Origin: Bugula neritina
Lineage: Eukaryota; Bryozoa; Gymnolaemata; Cheilostomatida; Bugulidae
Direction of reading: 5' to 3'
Assembly (NCBI GenBank): GCA_964035545.1
Contig: OZ037767.1
Coordinates: 17,200,781 to 17,264,780 of the forward strand
Length of the DNA stretch: 64,000 bases
Position numbers and translations under genes: made by a program. Below, one piece after another: positions 12,034-34,464 of this stretch (position 1 is the first letter of the stretch; each line of letters opens with the position of its first letter). The notes beneath the pieces are model-generated. The model did no database searches, was not told the origin of the DNA, and saw nothing but the letters and a program-made list of their open reading frames with translations.

Positions 12034-12604
12034 ATAGTAGTGGTACTAGTGGCAGTAGTAGTAGTAGTAGTAGTAGTAGTAGTCACTGTGTATAGTACTA
12101 CTAGTAGTCACTGTATATAATCGCACTAATAGTATCACCGTATGTAGTAGTACTAGTAGTATCACTATATGTAGTATTACTAATAGTAGTCACTGTATAT
12201 AGTACTACTACTACTATTACTAATAGTAGCAGTAGTAGTAGTAGTCACTGTGTATAGTACTACTAGTAGTCACTGTGTATAGTACTACTAGTAGTCACTG
12301 TGTATAATAGTACTAGTAGTATCACTATATGTACTACTACTACTACTACTAATAGTGACTGTATTATGCAGGATGTCTGAACGGAGGGGGACAAGTCAAG
12401 GTCACGGGGTCAGACGACAGTAAAGACTTATTGAATCGGGTCACTGACCTATATAACACTAGTGAATGTAGGTCACCTGAGGATAGTGTGGTAGCTCAAC
12501 GTCTGTACGATGAGTGGCTGAGTGCGGACAACTCCCACACCCTCCTCACTACTCAGTATCACGCAGTCGAGAAATCTACTAACGCATTGACTATAAAGTG
12601 GTGA
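7259..12604 (+). CDS. CIAO3: Cytosolic iron-sulfur assembly component 3 (NARFL/IOP1, iron-only hydrogenase-like)
   Basis: Subunit of the cytosolic iron-sulfur assembly machinery that bridges early cluster assembly and the late targeting complex. Exons: 7259-7394, 7476-7624, 7899-8058, 8176-8313, 8392-8489, 10688-10961, 11477-11719 and 12372-12604 (TGA). All phases join, giving 476 residues, equal to the human length as I recall it. Conserved features are the N-terminal [20 protein letters not shown] with C24, the N-terminal cluster motif CLACSGC (C73, C76, C79), [16 protein letters not shown], the hydrogenase-like [37 protein letters not shown] and the C-terminal targeting end IKW. The ATG is preceded by aaac and starts MASMFSG, as in other animals. 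AATAAA sites follow at 12793 and near 12905. Introns 2, 5, 6 and 7 carry tandem repeats, and intron 6 a SINE. No missing catalytic or cluster residue was noticed. Confidence 0.97.
7627..7773. repeat. 32-bp minisatellite at the start of CIAO3 intron 2
   Basis: About 4.4 copies of a 32-bp unit (CTAGTGTATACTACAGTAAT...), with unit starts at 7631, 7663, 7695, 7727 and 7759. The array begins within six bases of the exon 2 donor. Confidence 0.9.
8512..10660. repeat. 27-bp minisatellite, about 80 copies, CIAO3 intron 5
   Basis: Head-to-tail copies of a 27-bp unit (CTATACACAGTATTACTATG + TCGTCTG) with few substitutions, mainly TCG/TAG, GCT/GTT and CTA/CTC variants. The unit is a multiple of three and free of stops in several frames, so the array shows long open frames on both strands (up to about 650 codons). 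These are artefacts. The flanking exons 8392-8489 and 10688-10961 join perfectly across it. Confidence 0.97.
11108..11319 (+). mobile_element. tRNA-Thr-derived SINE, copy 2, in CIAO3 intron 6
   Basis: Same family as the element at 4179. The tRNA head is GCAGCCGTGGTTTAGGGGTT..., with anticodon loop TTAGTAA (AGT, Thr) and B box GGGTTTGAACC, followed by the common body and the ACTATAAACTTGTGTGAG end. It lies in a TATAG-rich stretch, so flanking duplications cannot be judged. Confidence 0.85.
11325..11465. repeat. TATAG-type low-complexity array, CIAO3 intron 6
   Basis: Irregular tandem copies of AGTATATAGTATAGCATAT-like words between the SINE and exon 7. Confidence 0.85.
11756..12352. repeat. 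(GTA)n microsatellite with higher-order units, CIAO3 intron 7
   Basis: Long AGT/GTA trinucleotide tract (to about 12083). It is interrupted periodically by GGTACTAGTGGCAGT, which gives a second level of repetition. A degenerate part with units of TCACTGTGTATAGTACTACTAG type runs to exon 8. Confidence 0.92.
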
Positions 12605-14817
12605 CTCTATATTCACTGTGGTTATATACTAGCTGTTGATGGTGCTATATATTGTGTGTATAGATTTGATATGTTAGTGTAAGTCTAAGTATTGTAACAA
12701 TCTTCTAGAACGGTTTGTAAGATTGTGCCCTTACTGTGATTCTGTAGGGTTATGATTTTAACTGAACACAAATTTATATTATAATATTTCTAAATAAAAA
12801 CTGTGCATATTATATAGATTGTAGTTGTAGAAACCACATTCCACTCTCTGCAATGTTTGCATTTACTGACAGGCTTTTGATATAATGCATTTTCAAGAAC
12901 TCTAAAATAAAGTAAGAAATGTTGAAAGTTGAATGGCTGTCATTGTGATGGTTGTAATGGGTGGCAGTTAATTTCCTGTACTGTGATGCTTTACCTTCAA
13001 TTTGAATATCCTTTGAAATGCATCTCTATTCCAATTGAGTTATTATACCCACATCACTAATTCCTTTGTCACATTCAGTAATTATAGTTGAACAAATAAA
13101 TGTCTAAATTGTGAGTTTGAATAGCTGGCTGATATGTAAATATCTCTGCTGATATTATAGCCCTAGGCTGTGGAATTTTGCAGTAGTATTAACTGTGCAG
13201 GTATGATTAGTGCATTAGCTGAGTATAGTGTACAGGTACGTGAAATATAATAGTTTCTTCCCAGGAGTTATTTATCATTATTCTAATTTAGAAGACGGAA
13301 TTTAGCTGCAGATGGTAAGTACAGCCTGTAAATAGATTTTAGCTACCATTTAAAACTATTAGGAGTTATGTTTCCTTAGAGATCTTGCCAAAAATTAGTA
13401 TTGAAGTAAAAAGCAGCTTGCTTTTTCTGCACATATTGTTTCGTATTTTATACTCTAGAATATAATCTATCAACTTTCATTCCTTGAGCTCTCCTTGCAG
13501 TTCACGTATAAGTTATTCCCACCAATTAGAATACCTATAGTAATCCCTTTATTATATCTAATTTAGGCGTAAAATCTTTGTACTTCTACTATATGAACCT
13601 ATTCTAGAATAATAACTTTTCTACTTGCTAAATCCAACTGAACTGTTGGACACAGACTGGTTACTTCAGTATAAATAACTGGTAGTTTCCAGTAGCTATT
13701 AAAAATAGCTTTCCCCATACATCACAGTGAAGGTAGCCCAAGCATGCTCCACATTCATTTATGATAGCTATTGGTAATCCTTACTCTAGAATATTCCTAT
13801 TGTATTTTAAACTCTGAGATGTTATTTAAGTTAGAGTAACTTATAAAAAGCTAGAACTGATTTTGGTCATCATTTAGAGTAAATTAATAATAGTGGAACG
13901 GTAGACTTTTTCAACTTTCATTAATTGTGATTTCTTAGACGGATTTGGTCAACTCCTAACCAAGAGACATAACTTCAGTGTGAGGAATGATAGCCCAAGT
14001 CGTACTTGGTATAGTAACTTATTTAGTTTGCCAGCTAGACTGTAGCGCTACACACTAGCTTGTCATAATAGCAGATAGTGTGGCATGGTAGTAGCGAAGG
14101 GATGATGGGAATAATGTACTGTTGAAGTAGATATCCTATATGTTGAGTGTCCTCACCCATACTGTTACTATAGTTACCAGTAAACAGATAATATGGCCAC
14201 CTCTCAGCCTGTTACTCAAGTGTCATATAGATATAATGAATAATTCAGTGAGGAGTGTATTAAATGACATAATTAGTTCAATATAGTGATATTCCTTCAC
14301 TTACAACAGCTTTTCCTGTGGGTACAATATTCTATATAGTAACAGATAGTACAGGCATTGACATACTTGCAGCTTAGACCGATTTCAACTGATAGTAGAG
14401 ATACAGGATTATCTATATGGCAGTAAGTTGGGCACATTCTCCTACTGGTACTGAGGCTATATATTAGAAATTATGTGTTTAGTAGGCTATGACTCATGCA
14501 TGTCATTCATATACTTGTGTGGGAAGCATTTGAGAGCAGTAGTGGAGATGTTTAATTTCTTTACTTTTATTATTAAATTTTAGTTTGGGGCGCGGGTTGG
14601 AATTCTCCCGAGAACATAACTTCTTATGCTTCATTCTTAATTTTGAACACAGCTGCTCTTCTCAATTTCTTCGTTACTTCAGCTACCTCTTTAAAAGGCA
14701 CATTTTGATGGGAAGTAAAATTTAATAGTGTATTTAAATATACAGTGAAATACATGACTATTTGATGGAGTAATGCAATTTCTTCCAGGTAACAACTGCA
14801 CATAACGAGATGAAATA
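12605..14817. other. Intergenic between CIAO3 and the ankyrin locus
   Basis: CIAO3 3' UTR with AATAAA at 12793-12798. Beyond that is unique AT-rich sequence without a recognisable exon, RNA gene or clear repeat. The right end must hold the promoter and 5' UTR of the ankyrin gene, but no TATA box or initiator could be singled out. Confidence 0.5.
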
Positions 14818-26351
<11,534 letters not shown>

Positions 26352-29300
26352 TGTCTTTTAGTGACAGTCCCGGGAGAGATTTGTCAGGATGTGATTCAGT
26401 AACTTCACGAAATCTCAGAGGTAAAGCATTGTCAGATTACCGACTATCTACAGAGGAACACATTGTACAGGTAATGTGCGTATTACATTATTAACTAACA
26501 CATTGTCATGTATTGTGATGCCATAGGAAACCATAAACGTTGGGTTCAATGTGCAAAGTGTGCCATGTCAGAAGCAGCACTTATCCTCAAGTGTTTGCTG
26601 ACAGCGTCTCTATTTAAACTCAAGATTTACTTTAACTGAAATCAATAATATTAGAAAAGTTTAGTCAATTAGCCAGCATTAATAAGGGCATTAGTTTAAT
26701 GTGACAACGACGACGAGGCTGAAACAACACTGAGGACACTTGAGAAAATGACCCGTCGCGGGACTTTGTATCAGCAAATTCTAACAAAAAGACATCAAAT
26801 AGAAAACCCTAAACTGCTTGATGCAGAAAAAGAAAAAGATCGGCAAGCAAAGTTGCTGAAAGAGTTTGAGGATAATGTCAGTTTGATTCGAGCAGTAAAA
26901 TCAACAACACAACAGGATGTCCAAAGAGCTGCCACGCAGTCAGCTAAAACTGAGCCTCCTCAGAACTCCAGTATGAGTCATTATGGTGGATGTGACGTGA
27001 AGCTGTCATATCAAAGAAATATTTTTTTAGAGGACAACTGATGCTGGATTTCCAGTGGAAACTGAATTCATTATTATATTTGTTATTCATTAATTGTAAT
27101 TCTTTATGTTTATAACATTTTGTAACGCTAACTTTTAAACTTCTTTTGTTAAATATATTTGCTTATTTGGAATATATTATTGTTATGTAACTGTTTGGCA
27201 GCAATGGCGTTTCGCACCAGTAAGATATTCAAAGCTCTGGATAAACATGAAGCCTCAACTCCACAGACTGTGAGAGACGCACTGGCTGGGGGAGAAGATG
27301 CTGAAATGATTGACAGTTCTACAGGTAAATGCTGTCACTTTGCTCACCTGGACAGCTGTAGACTTTTACCATACGATGCAATCTTTATTTTAGGGTATCA
27401 GTTCAGCTATAAGATACTTGGTGTTCTGAACAGTTCCATCTATGTTCTGAGTTTGGGAAATCTTAAAACAAGAATGCTGGCGACAGCTAAACTGTCTTCA
27501 TAGTTTCTTATTATAAACTTAATCCTTTGTTTGAAACTTCCAGAAATTTAAAAATATTCTAACCAAGTTATGCAAGTCTGCAAATTTTTACGGATATTAC
27601 TTGACTGACATGACTTGACTTATATGACTTGAAATGTTGGGACTTGACTGAGATGTGACTTCACTCTGTGCTGGTTAAATACATTAAACATTGCGTGCTG
27701 CTGAAAAGCTTATATTATACAATCTCTATGAATAAAGTGTATCTAAGGAAAATAATATTATGTGAGCACTTTGATCATATATAATATTATATGATTTTAC
27801 ATTGTGAAAATATTTTGCTAGAGAATAAATGTCATGTAAATACTTCTTGCTGAGTTAAGAAGTTCTGTTAATCAACCCTATACATAGAAACTCCTGTGGT
27901 GCCGAAATCTCTACGACATATGAATAGAAATGTTCTATGAGCAGCTCAGAGTTGGGGTTCCAACCTAATTCCCCAGTTTCCAAACTTGGGACTCACAAAC
28001 TACTGCACTCATTCACCTCTAACTTGGAGCTGCTTATAGAAAGACTCATGAATGAGTGTGTATATTGTATAAGATGCAACTTAACCTGAGTTCTAACAGC
28101 TACCTCTTTGCGGGCAGGTCGAGGGTTTGTCCACAAAATAGTGGAGATGTTTGAAGCTCCAAGAGAAGATGAGTTTCTAGAATCCCAGATGATTCCCTCG
28201 ATGGTTAGCCTTGTATCCTCCGGTGCAAATATCAATTTGAGAGACACGGATGGGAACACCCCACTACATCTCGCTTTCATTCTAGACTCTGGGGCTAAAG
28301 TATGTCAAATAGAAAACTCAGTCTAAGGTTTGGTTTAAAAGCTGTGAATTGTTTTCATCTGCCCCAGTCTGACAATAGATTTGAGTCGCAAGCTCTTTGT
28401 TGTTGAAGGTAGTAAACACACTAGTCAAGTTGGGTGCAGACCTCACTATACTCAACGAGAGCAGCCAGAAAGTTGGAGACTTGATTGGCAAGACAACCGA
28501 CCCTCACATGGTGAAGGCTTTGGGTGAGTCAGCATATAGTATATTACATAATACTCAGGTAGCATATTACATAATACTCAGGTAGTATATTACATAATAC
28601 CCAGGTCTGATGGTACCTGGACTGTGGCATGCAATGGAGTCTGATGACAAGGAGAAAGTAAAGGCAATGCTAGAGTACTGGTGTAAAATAGACATCAGTG
28701 TTGATGGAGTGTCGCTAATAGAAAGAGCCAAAGAGAAAGGCAATACAGAGATCATTGAACTGTTGCAAGTGAGTAGAGTTATATCTTGTACATTCTTATA
28801 TACTGTGTGTTGTGTACCTGAACATGTACACTCTGTACCTACACATGTACACTCTGTACCTGAACATGTACACTCTGTACCTACACATGTACACTCTGTA
28901 CCTACACATATACACTCTGTACCTACACATGTAAACTTTGTACCTACACATGTACACTCTGTACCTACACATGTACACTCGACAGGATTATTGGCCCATG
29001 AACCAGCTGATTTATGCGGCTCTGGTACAAGACACAAAGAAAGTAAAAAAGATTCTAAAGAAAGAGAAGATAAACCTCGATATGAAAGACAACAGCGTGA
29101 TAGATGATGAGGGGTGTCAGGTGCAGCTGACTCTACTAGGTGAGCCAATCAGAGGGACTGTTACAAAACTGCAAATATTATTGTAGCCAACAGGGCTTTA
29201 GAATAAGAAGTAACATGTTCATCTTTGTACTAGTGACTTTTGCATGTGTGTTTAGGGTAGCATAACTCCAAGCTATATGGTGCTGTCATTTGAATAGGCA

Positions 29301-32300
29301 GCTAATAGGTCATCAACAGCTGTTTTACTCGTCTCTCTGCTGCTGCTGCTGACAGCATATTTTAGTGTCTCCAGTATTTCCTTTCATTCCAAGTGTTTTT
29401 CTAGCAAAGAGAAGACAACTTTAATATAAGCTACATGTGCGTTACCATAGCGACATACTAACAACCCTGGTAGTTTCGTCACAAATAAAACTATAATTGA
29501 TATAAAAGTACAGCTTGTGTATCTAGCTAGAAGCAGTTAAGGGTTATATATTATTGTATGGTAATGCTTTAGCATATGTAATTAGCTAGGATAGCTAGCT
29601 TTGCAATATTTTGTTTATTACGCATGTTTTCATATTTTGCTACACTTTGATATGCAATAGAATTTAAATAGTTTATTCTATAACATAATGCGGTTACAAT
29701 GTTGGCAGCAGCTAACATAGAAAGGAAAATTGCTAAGTACATACTAAATATTGAGTGTAGACTACTCCAAGATAAAGCAGCACATTTACAAACTACTGTA
29801 CAATATTGTAGCCTCTGTACCAGGAAATGTTTGATGCTGTAGCTTTCCATTTCAGGAGAGTGTCTGATGCTAAACCTGTTTGAGTCAGCCATCTATCTCA
29901 TGGATAGAGGGGCGTTCATCAACGAGCCTATCCAAGTTGGAGAACAAATGGAGCCAGTCTACTTCTATCTCATGAAGAATAACCCCTCCCTTGTGTTTAG
30001 CCCAGTTTTCAGCACACTGATAGAAAGAGCAGATTTGAAGCTAATTAAACAATTCAGGTTAGATCTCAAGCTAAATTTGTTCTTAAAGAACTCTGCTATA
30101 TATTGGTAAAATGTAATATTAATAGCATATGATAATATAGCGTTGTTACATGTCATGTGATAGGCTGTATATTACTGTGTAGTGTTGTTACATGTCATGT
30201 GATAGGCTGTATATTACTGTGTAGTGTTGTTACATGTCATGTGATAAGCTAATGTTACTGTGTAGTGTTGTTACATGTCATGTGATAGGCTAATGTTACT
30301 GTGTAGTGTTGTTACATGTCATGTGATAGGCTAATGTTACTGTGTAGCGTTGTTAAATGTCATGTGATAGGCTAATGTTACTGTATAGTGTCGGTGTACT
30401 CTACACTGGATACACAAATGCTTGGCCCTCCGAGGCTGTCAGTCAACTCGCAGATAACGGCCTTGACCTCACGGGGAGAAATGAAGATGGCTACACGGTG
30501 CGAGACAATATACTTGTACAGGTATGTGGAATAACAGGGATGTTCAACACTGTCATAGTATTAGAATATTATTTTCCTGGCATCAACTGGTACATATGTG
30601 TGTTGGGAGTTGTGCTCTTATATGTGGAATACTTTTCCTCAGTGCCATGAATTATTTTCCCACTCTTATACTATTGTTTTATTTAAGGTGGCATTTTATC
30701 CGAGGAGAAAGAGATTGGAGAAGCTGCAATATGTAGATCAGTACATAATTAAACTAGCATCTGAAGGTATGCAGTACATCTAGTAATATTTAAGTTGTAG
30801 CAATCATCTAATATATATATAATAATAGTCTTGTAATGTATGTATATAATAATATATATCATCATATGACAAACCAATGACATGGTAACATAACTACTAA
30901 GTATAAAAACATGGTATGGTTAGAGTCATAAAGTTATGCAACAACAAAAACATTTTCAACACTTTCTAAAGCTAGTATAAAGATGTGAAAGTTCTAAAAT
31001 AAAAATGTAGTACTTTATTATTCAGCCAATCACCGTGCTCAGAAATCTTGACCAATTATTTCATTCTATGCTAACTAGCATGACTATATTCTAGTTGGGC
31101 TCTGTTACAACACCCTCATAAAGCTAGTATAGCGCTGTAAACTAAGTTCTCAGTCTATCTCTCACCGTAGGAAACCTAGACAGGCTGAAGGACATAGCCA
31201 ACAGTGGCTACACCAACCTTAACATCAGAGACACCAAAGGTAGACCGTGCTCATACCTGGCAAGGAAAGAAGGCCACAAAGAGGTCTCCGAGTGGCTGGA
31301 TAACATCAATGAAGTATTCGTAAGTTCCCAGTCTACTGCTTGCATTGTTTATTTTAATGTTACTTTCTATGCAAGTGCAGCTTATCAACTCAATTATTAG
31401 CAATTGTGGTTTTGCCTGTTGCAAATGTTACCATCAATATTTAAGGGAAATTCCTATATAACTTGCTTTTAATTTCAAAGTATATGAACATAGTAGAAAC
31501 TTTAAAAAACCTATAAGCTGTTGTGGTAGGTGAGCAAATTGACTTCGCATTTCTAGTAACAAATTGGCTATTCTTCTAGTTGTGTTTCCAATTGGCATCT
31601 CTACTAGGAGAGATTGCAATTGACGTCTCTACTAGGAGAGATTGCAATTGACATCTCTACTAGGAGAGATTGCAATTGCCATCTCTCCTAGCATGGTTTG
31701 GCATAGTTATAGTTACTAGGAGAATTACAAATCCTACTAGGAGAGATTGCAATTGTCATCTCTCCTAGGAAACATTGCAATTGACATATTTACTAGGAGA
31801 GATTGCAATTGCCATTTCTCCTAGCATGGTTTGGCATAGTTACTAGGAGAATTACAAATCCTACTTGGAGAGATTACAACTGTCATCTTCACTAGGAGAT
31901 ATTGCAATTGTTATCTCTACTAGGATGAATGCGCATGGTTACTAGGAATATGGGAGGTAGGAATATGACAGCTAACCCATTTATTGTATTTAGAGCAAGC
32001 ATGCCTTCAGTACTGCAGTATGTAGAGTTGAGTTTCTCCAGTAGTCCCTGTGGTTCAATCGTTAGCATGCCCGCTTGCAAGCTGGAAGTTTCGGGTTTGA
32101 ATCCCAGTTCAGGCAAAAGTTTTCTATAGATGTGAATTATAATAATATTTGTATTTTCACTTGTAGAAGAACGTGCACACTCTCCATGAGTACATCAGAC
32201 AGGCCAACTTAGCCAAGGCTCGAGAGTATCTAACTGATGAGTCAGCATTTGTCTGCGATCGAGCTGGAAGGTCGTCTCTGCACATGGCAGTTCTGTTTGA

Positions 32301-34124
32301 GAGGAGATTTGTGATCAAGTACATTCTCAAGTCATACCCGGCCACCGTACACATCAAGGATGACGTAAGATCAACTGTGGACATACTTTAACTAATCACC
32401 TACTAGTCTCTTCCACTCTCTTACTAAGCAGTGATGGTTGATACATTAGTAAACTGTATCAGCTTTGCAGAATGGCTGAAAATTATACACTGAAACAAAC
32501 TTCATATCTTTTGTGCAAGTATTGTGTTTTATGATGTAGAAGCGTTGCTCTATTGTGAAAATGTATGTACATTTCTTTATAGAATGGTAGAACAGCTATG
32601 CACTACGCGTGTGCTCTTCAAGATGGTTCGGATATCGAGGATCTCCTGGTGCAGTACGGTTCTGATGAGACCATTCAAGATGATGTGAGTTACATTATAC
32701 TGTAATATTCTCTATCCAATCACAAAGATGGTACTATGAGTCTAGCCAATGATATCGAGATATTGATTGTCTATATGCAACCATAGCGAGGGTTGCTTTT
32801 TAAATAATTTTCACTGGTGACCACTGAAGAGATGGTGTTCTACAGAGCTGTATCATTGTAGCTGAAGTTCTGTCCAATGGACTACAAACTGAATGAGGAA
32901 GAAAACTTCATAGAGAAAGAGAGGAAAAAGACCTGTGCATTTGACATTTACCTGCTAGAGGTTTACCTCAACTTAGCTGACGGAATAATAGAAGACGACT
33001 TCGATTTAGTTAGAGGTGAGACAACACTTGTTTGTTGTGCTGTAGTTAGAGGTGACTTGGTCTCCTGATATTTACTATACTTGGTAATAGAGATGTACTG
33101 GTCATATATAACATTTAGTTTACAATCCAGATTGCAAGGACTTAATATTTTAAGACCAAGGTGTAAGTTGAATTTTGTATTGCATTAACAGACACACGCG
33201 ATGACCTGTTTGAGGATGTCAAAATGACTGACATCATGTCAAAGATGTACAAGAACACATCGGATAAACCACCCGGGTTCCTTCAGCTCTGTTTAGATAA
33301 TAAAAGAGAAAACATAGCTCGATATCTTATCAACAATGGTGTGGATATGTGGGAAGACGTAGTGGTACGTCTCCTTAAGCCAACTGAATTATGTTATAAA
33401 GACTTGCTGTGCTAACAATGACAGAAACCTGCAGAAATTGTAAAAATTTTTGCAGCTCATTTTCATACACTCTTCATTCTAAAACCTTTCATTTTACAGC
33501 TGGAAGACAAGGTGATGAAGTTTCCTCTCGCAGTAGAGAAGGCGGGAATGTTGAGGTTAAATGAGTTCTTATCCAAACGAGTAAGTTGAGATGTTTTATG
33601 CAGACGTGAATTACTGAATGTGAGAAAAGTGTAGTTGTAGGGTTGAGTATACCCAGTGGTCCCAGTAGTGTAATGTATAGTGCGCCTGCTTGCAAGCCAG
33701 TGGTCTCGAGTTCGAATCCCAGTGGGGGCAAATTTAATTTGTTAAAGTAGATGATCAACAGTTTCATGCTGATTTGGTACAAGTGCGAGTAGAGCGAGTA
33801 CAGAGTGAGTAAGAGTATATAATCAGTATGAGTATAGGGCCAGTATGAGTACAGAGTGTTAGTACATAGTCAGTTTGAATACAGAGTGTCAGTACATATA
33901 GTCAGTTTGAGTACAGAGTGTCAGTACATAGTCAGTTTGAGTACAGAGTGCGTAGCTATAACTCAACGCTGTAGAGGAGAGAAGACACGGACGAAGATGC
34001 TAAGTTCAAGGAAGCAGAGAAAACTGTAAAGGAAGCGAAGGCGGAGACATCTAAGTGGACAGAAGAAGAGACGGGAGAGGAAGATGAGGATAACGGGAAG
34101 AGCAAGACCTGCACTGTGTTGTGA
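26352..34124 (+). CDS. Ankyrin-repeat protein, C-terminal half, ending in a CAAX box
   Basis: Exons: 26352-26470 and 26775-26970 (less certain; a charged, coiled-coil-like stretch around LLDAEKEKDRQAKLLKEFED), 27202-27324, 28118-28299, 28409-28523, 28605-28768, 28986-29139, 29856-30057, 30389-30521, 30688-30766, 31171-31319, 32167-32364, 32583-32684, 32862-33015, 33192-33364, 33500-33580 and 33975-34124 (TGA). All phases join. If it is a separate gene, ATG 27204 (MAFRTSKIFKALDKHEAS) would give 718 residues. Joined to the upstream exons it gives 1,518. Ankyrin cores include GNTPLHLAF, GRSSLHMAVLFERRFVIKYIL and GRTAMHYACALQDGSDIEDLL; others are degenerate. The tail is rich in Lys and Glu and ends SKTCTVL, a CAAX motif with Leu last, which predicts geranylgeranylation and membrane attachment. 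The orthologue is not recognised. Confidence 0.82.
28545..28604. repeat. 23-bp repeat triplicating a 3' splice site
   Basis: Three copies of a 23-bp unit ending ATACTCAG or ATACCCAG, with AG at 28558, 28581 and 28604, each followed by GT. The last is the acceptor that keeps the frame of exon 28605-28768. Confidence 0.9.
28806..28982. repeat. 21-bp minisatellite, ankyrin intron before 28986
   Basis: About 8 copies of TGTACCTACACATGTACACTC, self-complementary in part (TGTACA, ACATGT). The array ends four bases before the exon acceptor. Confidence 0.92.
30130..30388. repeat. 41-bp repeat carrying seven copies of a 3' splice site
   Basis: Units of 41-42 bp (TTACTGTGTAG|TGTTGTTACATG...GATAGGCTAATG). 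AG dinucleotides in equivalent positions end at 30140, 30182, 30224, 30265, 30306, 30347 and 30388. The last one precedes the coding exon 30389-30521 (VGVLYTGYTNAW). Confidence 0.9.
31595..31930. repeat. 28-bp quasi-palindromic repeat, ankyrin intron
   Basis: Degenerate tandem units of TACTAGGAGAGATTGCAATT + GACATCTC. CTCTCCTAG and CTAGGAGAG occur in both orientations, so neighbouring units can pair. Confidence 0.85.
32036..32118 (+). mobile_element. tRNA-like dispersed repeat (second family), copy 2
   Basis: TGGTTCAATCGTTAGCATGC, GCTTGCAAGC and GGTTTGAATCCC give A-box, anticodon-arm and B-box-like parts. It lies 48 bases before the acceptor of ankyrin exon 32167. Confidence 0.75.
33641..33731 (+). 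mobile_element. tRNA-like dispersed repeat (second family), copy 3
   Basis: Shares GTTGAG(T)A...CCCAGTGGTCCC, GCTTGCAAGC and GTTCGAATCCCAGTGGGGGCA with the copy at 57609. It is intronic in the ankyrin locus. Confidence 0.78.
33815..33955. repeat. Short tandem repeat AGTACATAGTCAGTTTGAGT
   Basis: About six degenerate copies of a 20- to 26-bp unit containing AGTTTGAGTACAGAGTGTC, ending close to the acceptor of the last ankyrin exon (33975). Confidence 0.8.
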
Positions 34125-34464
34125 TTGGACGATCTGCTAACTTATATAAACATACTTGAAGTTGTAATATAATACGTTTATTTATTAACAAATTTAGTCA
34201 TTTATCTCACTTTCACCTATTCACACTAACTTAGTGTACGGACATATGCAGTGCTCAATAGTTATAATATATTTTTCTATTTTTCACTTTTTAACAAAGC
34301 TAAAATTTTCCTAAAGCATGTGAAATTTTTATCATAATCTCAAAATAGACTTTCACATTTCACCAAATATAGGATTAATCTATCTCGACAGTTTGTCCCC
34401 TAATCTGAGTTTTAACTTCACGCCTCAATGACTCATTTGACTAGATAGTATTCCGTCACAGTTA

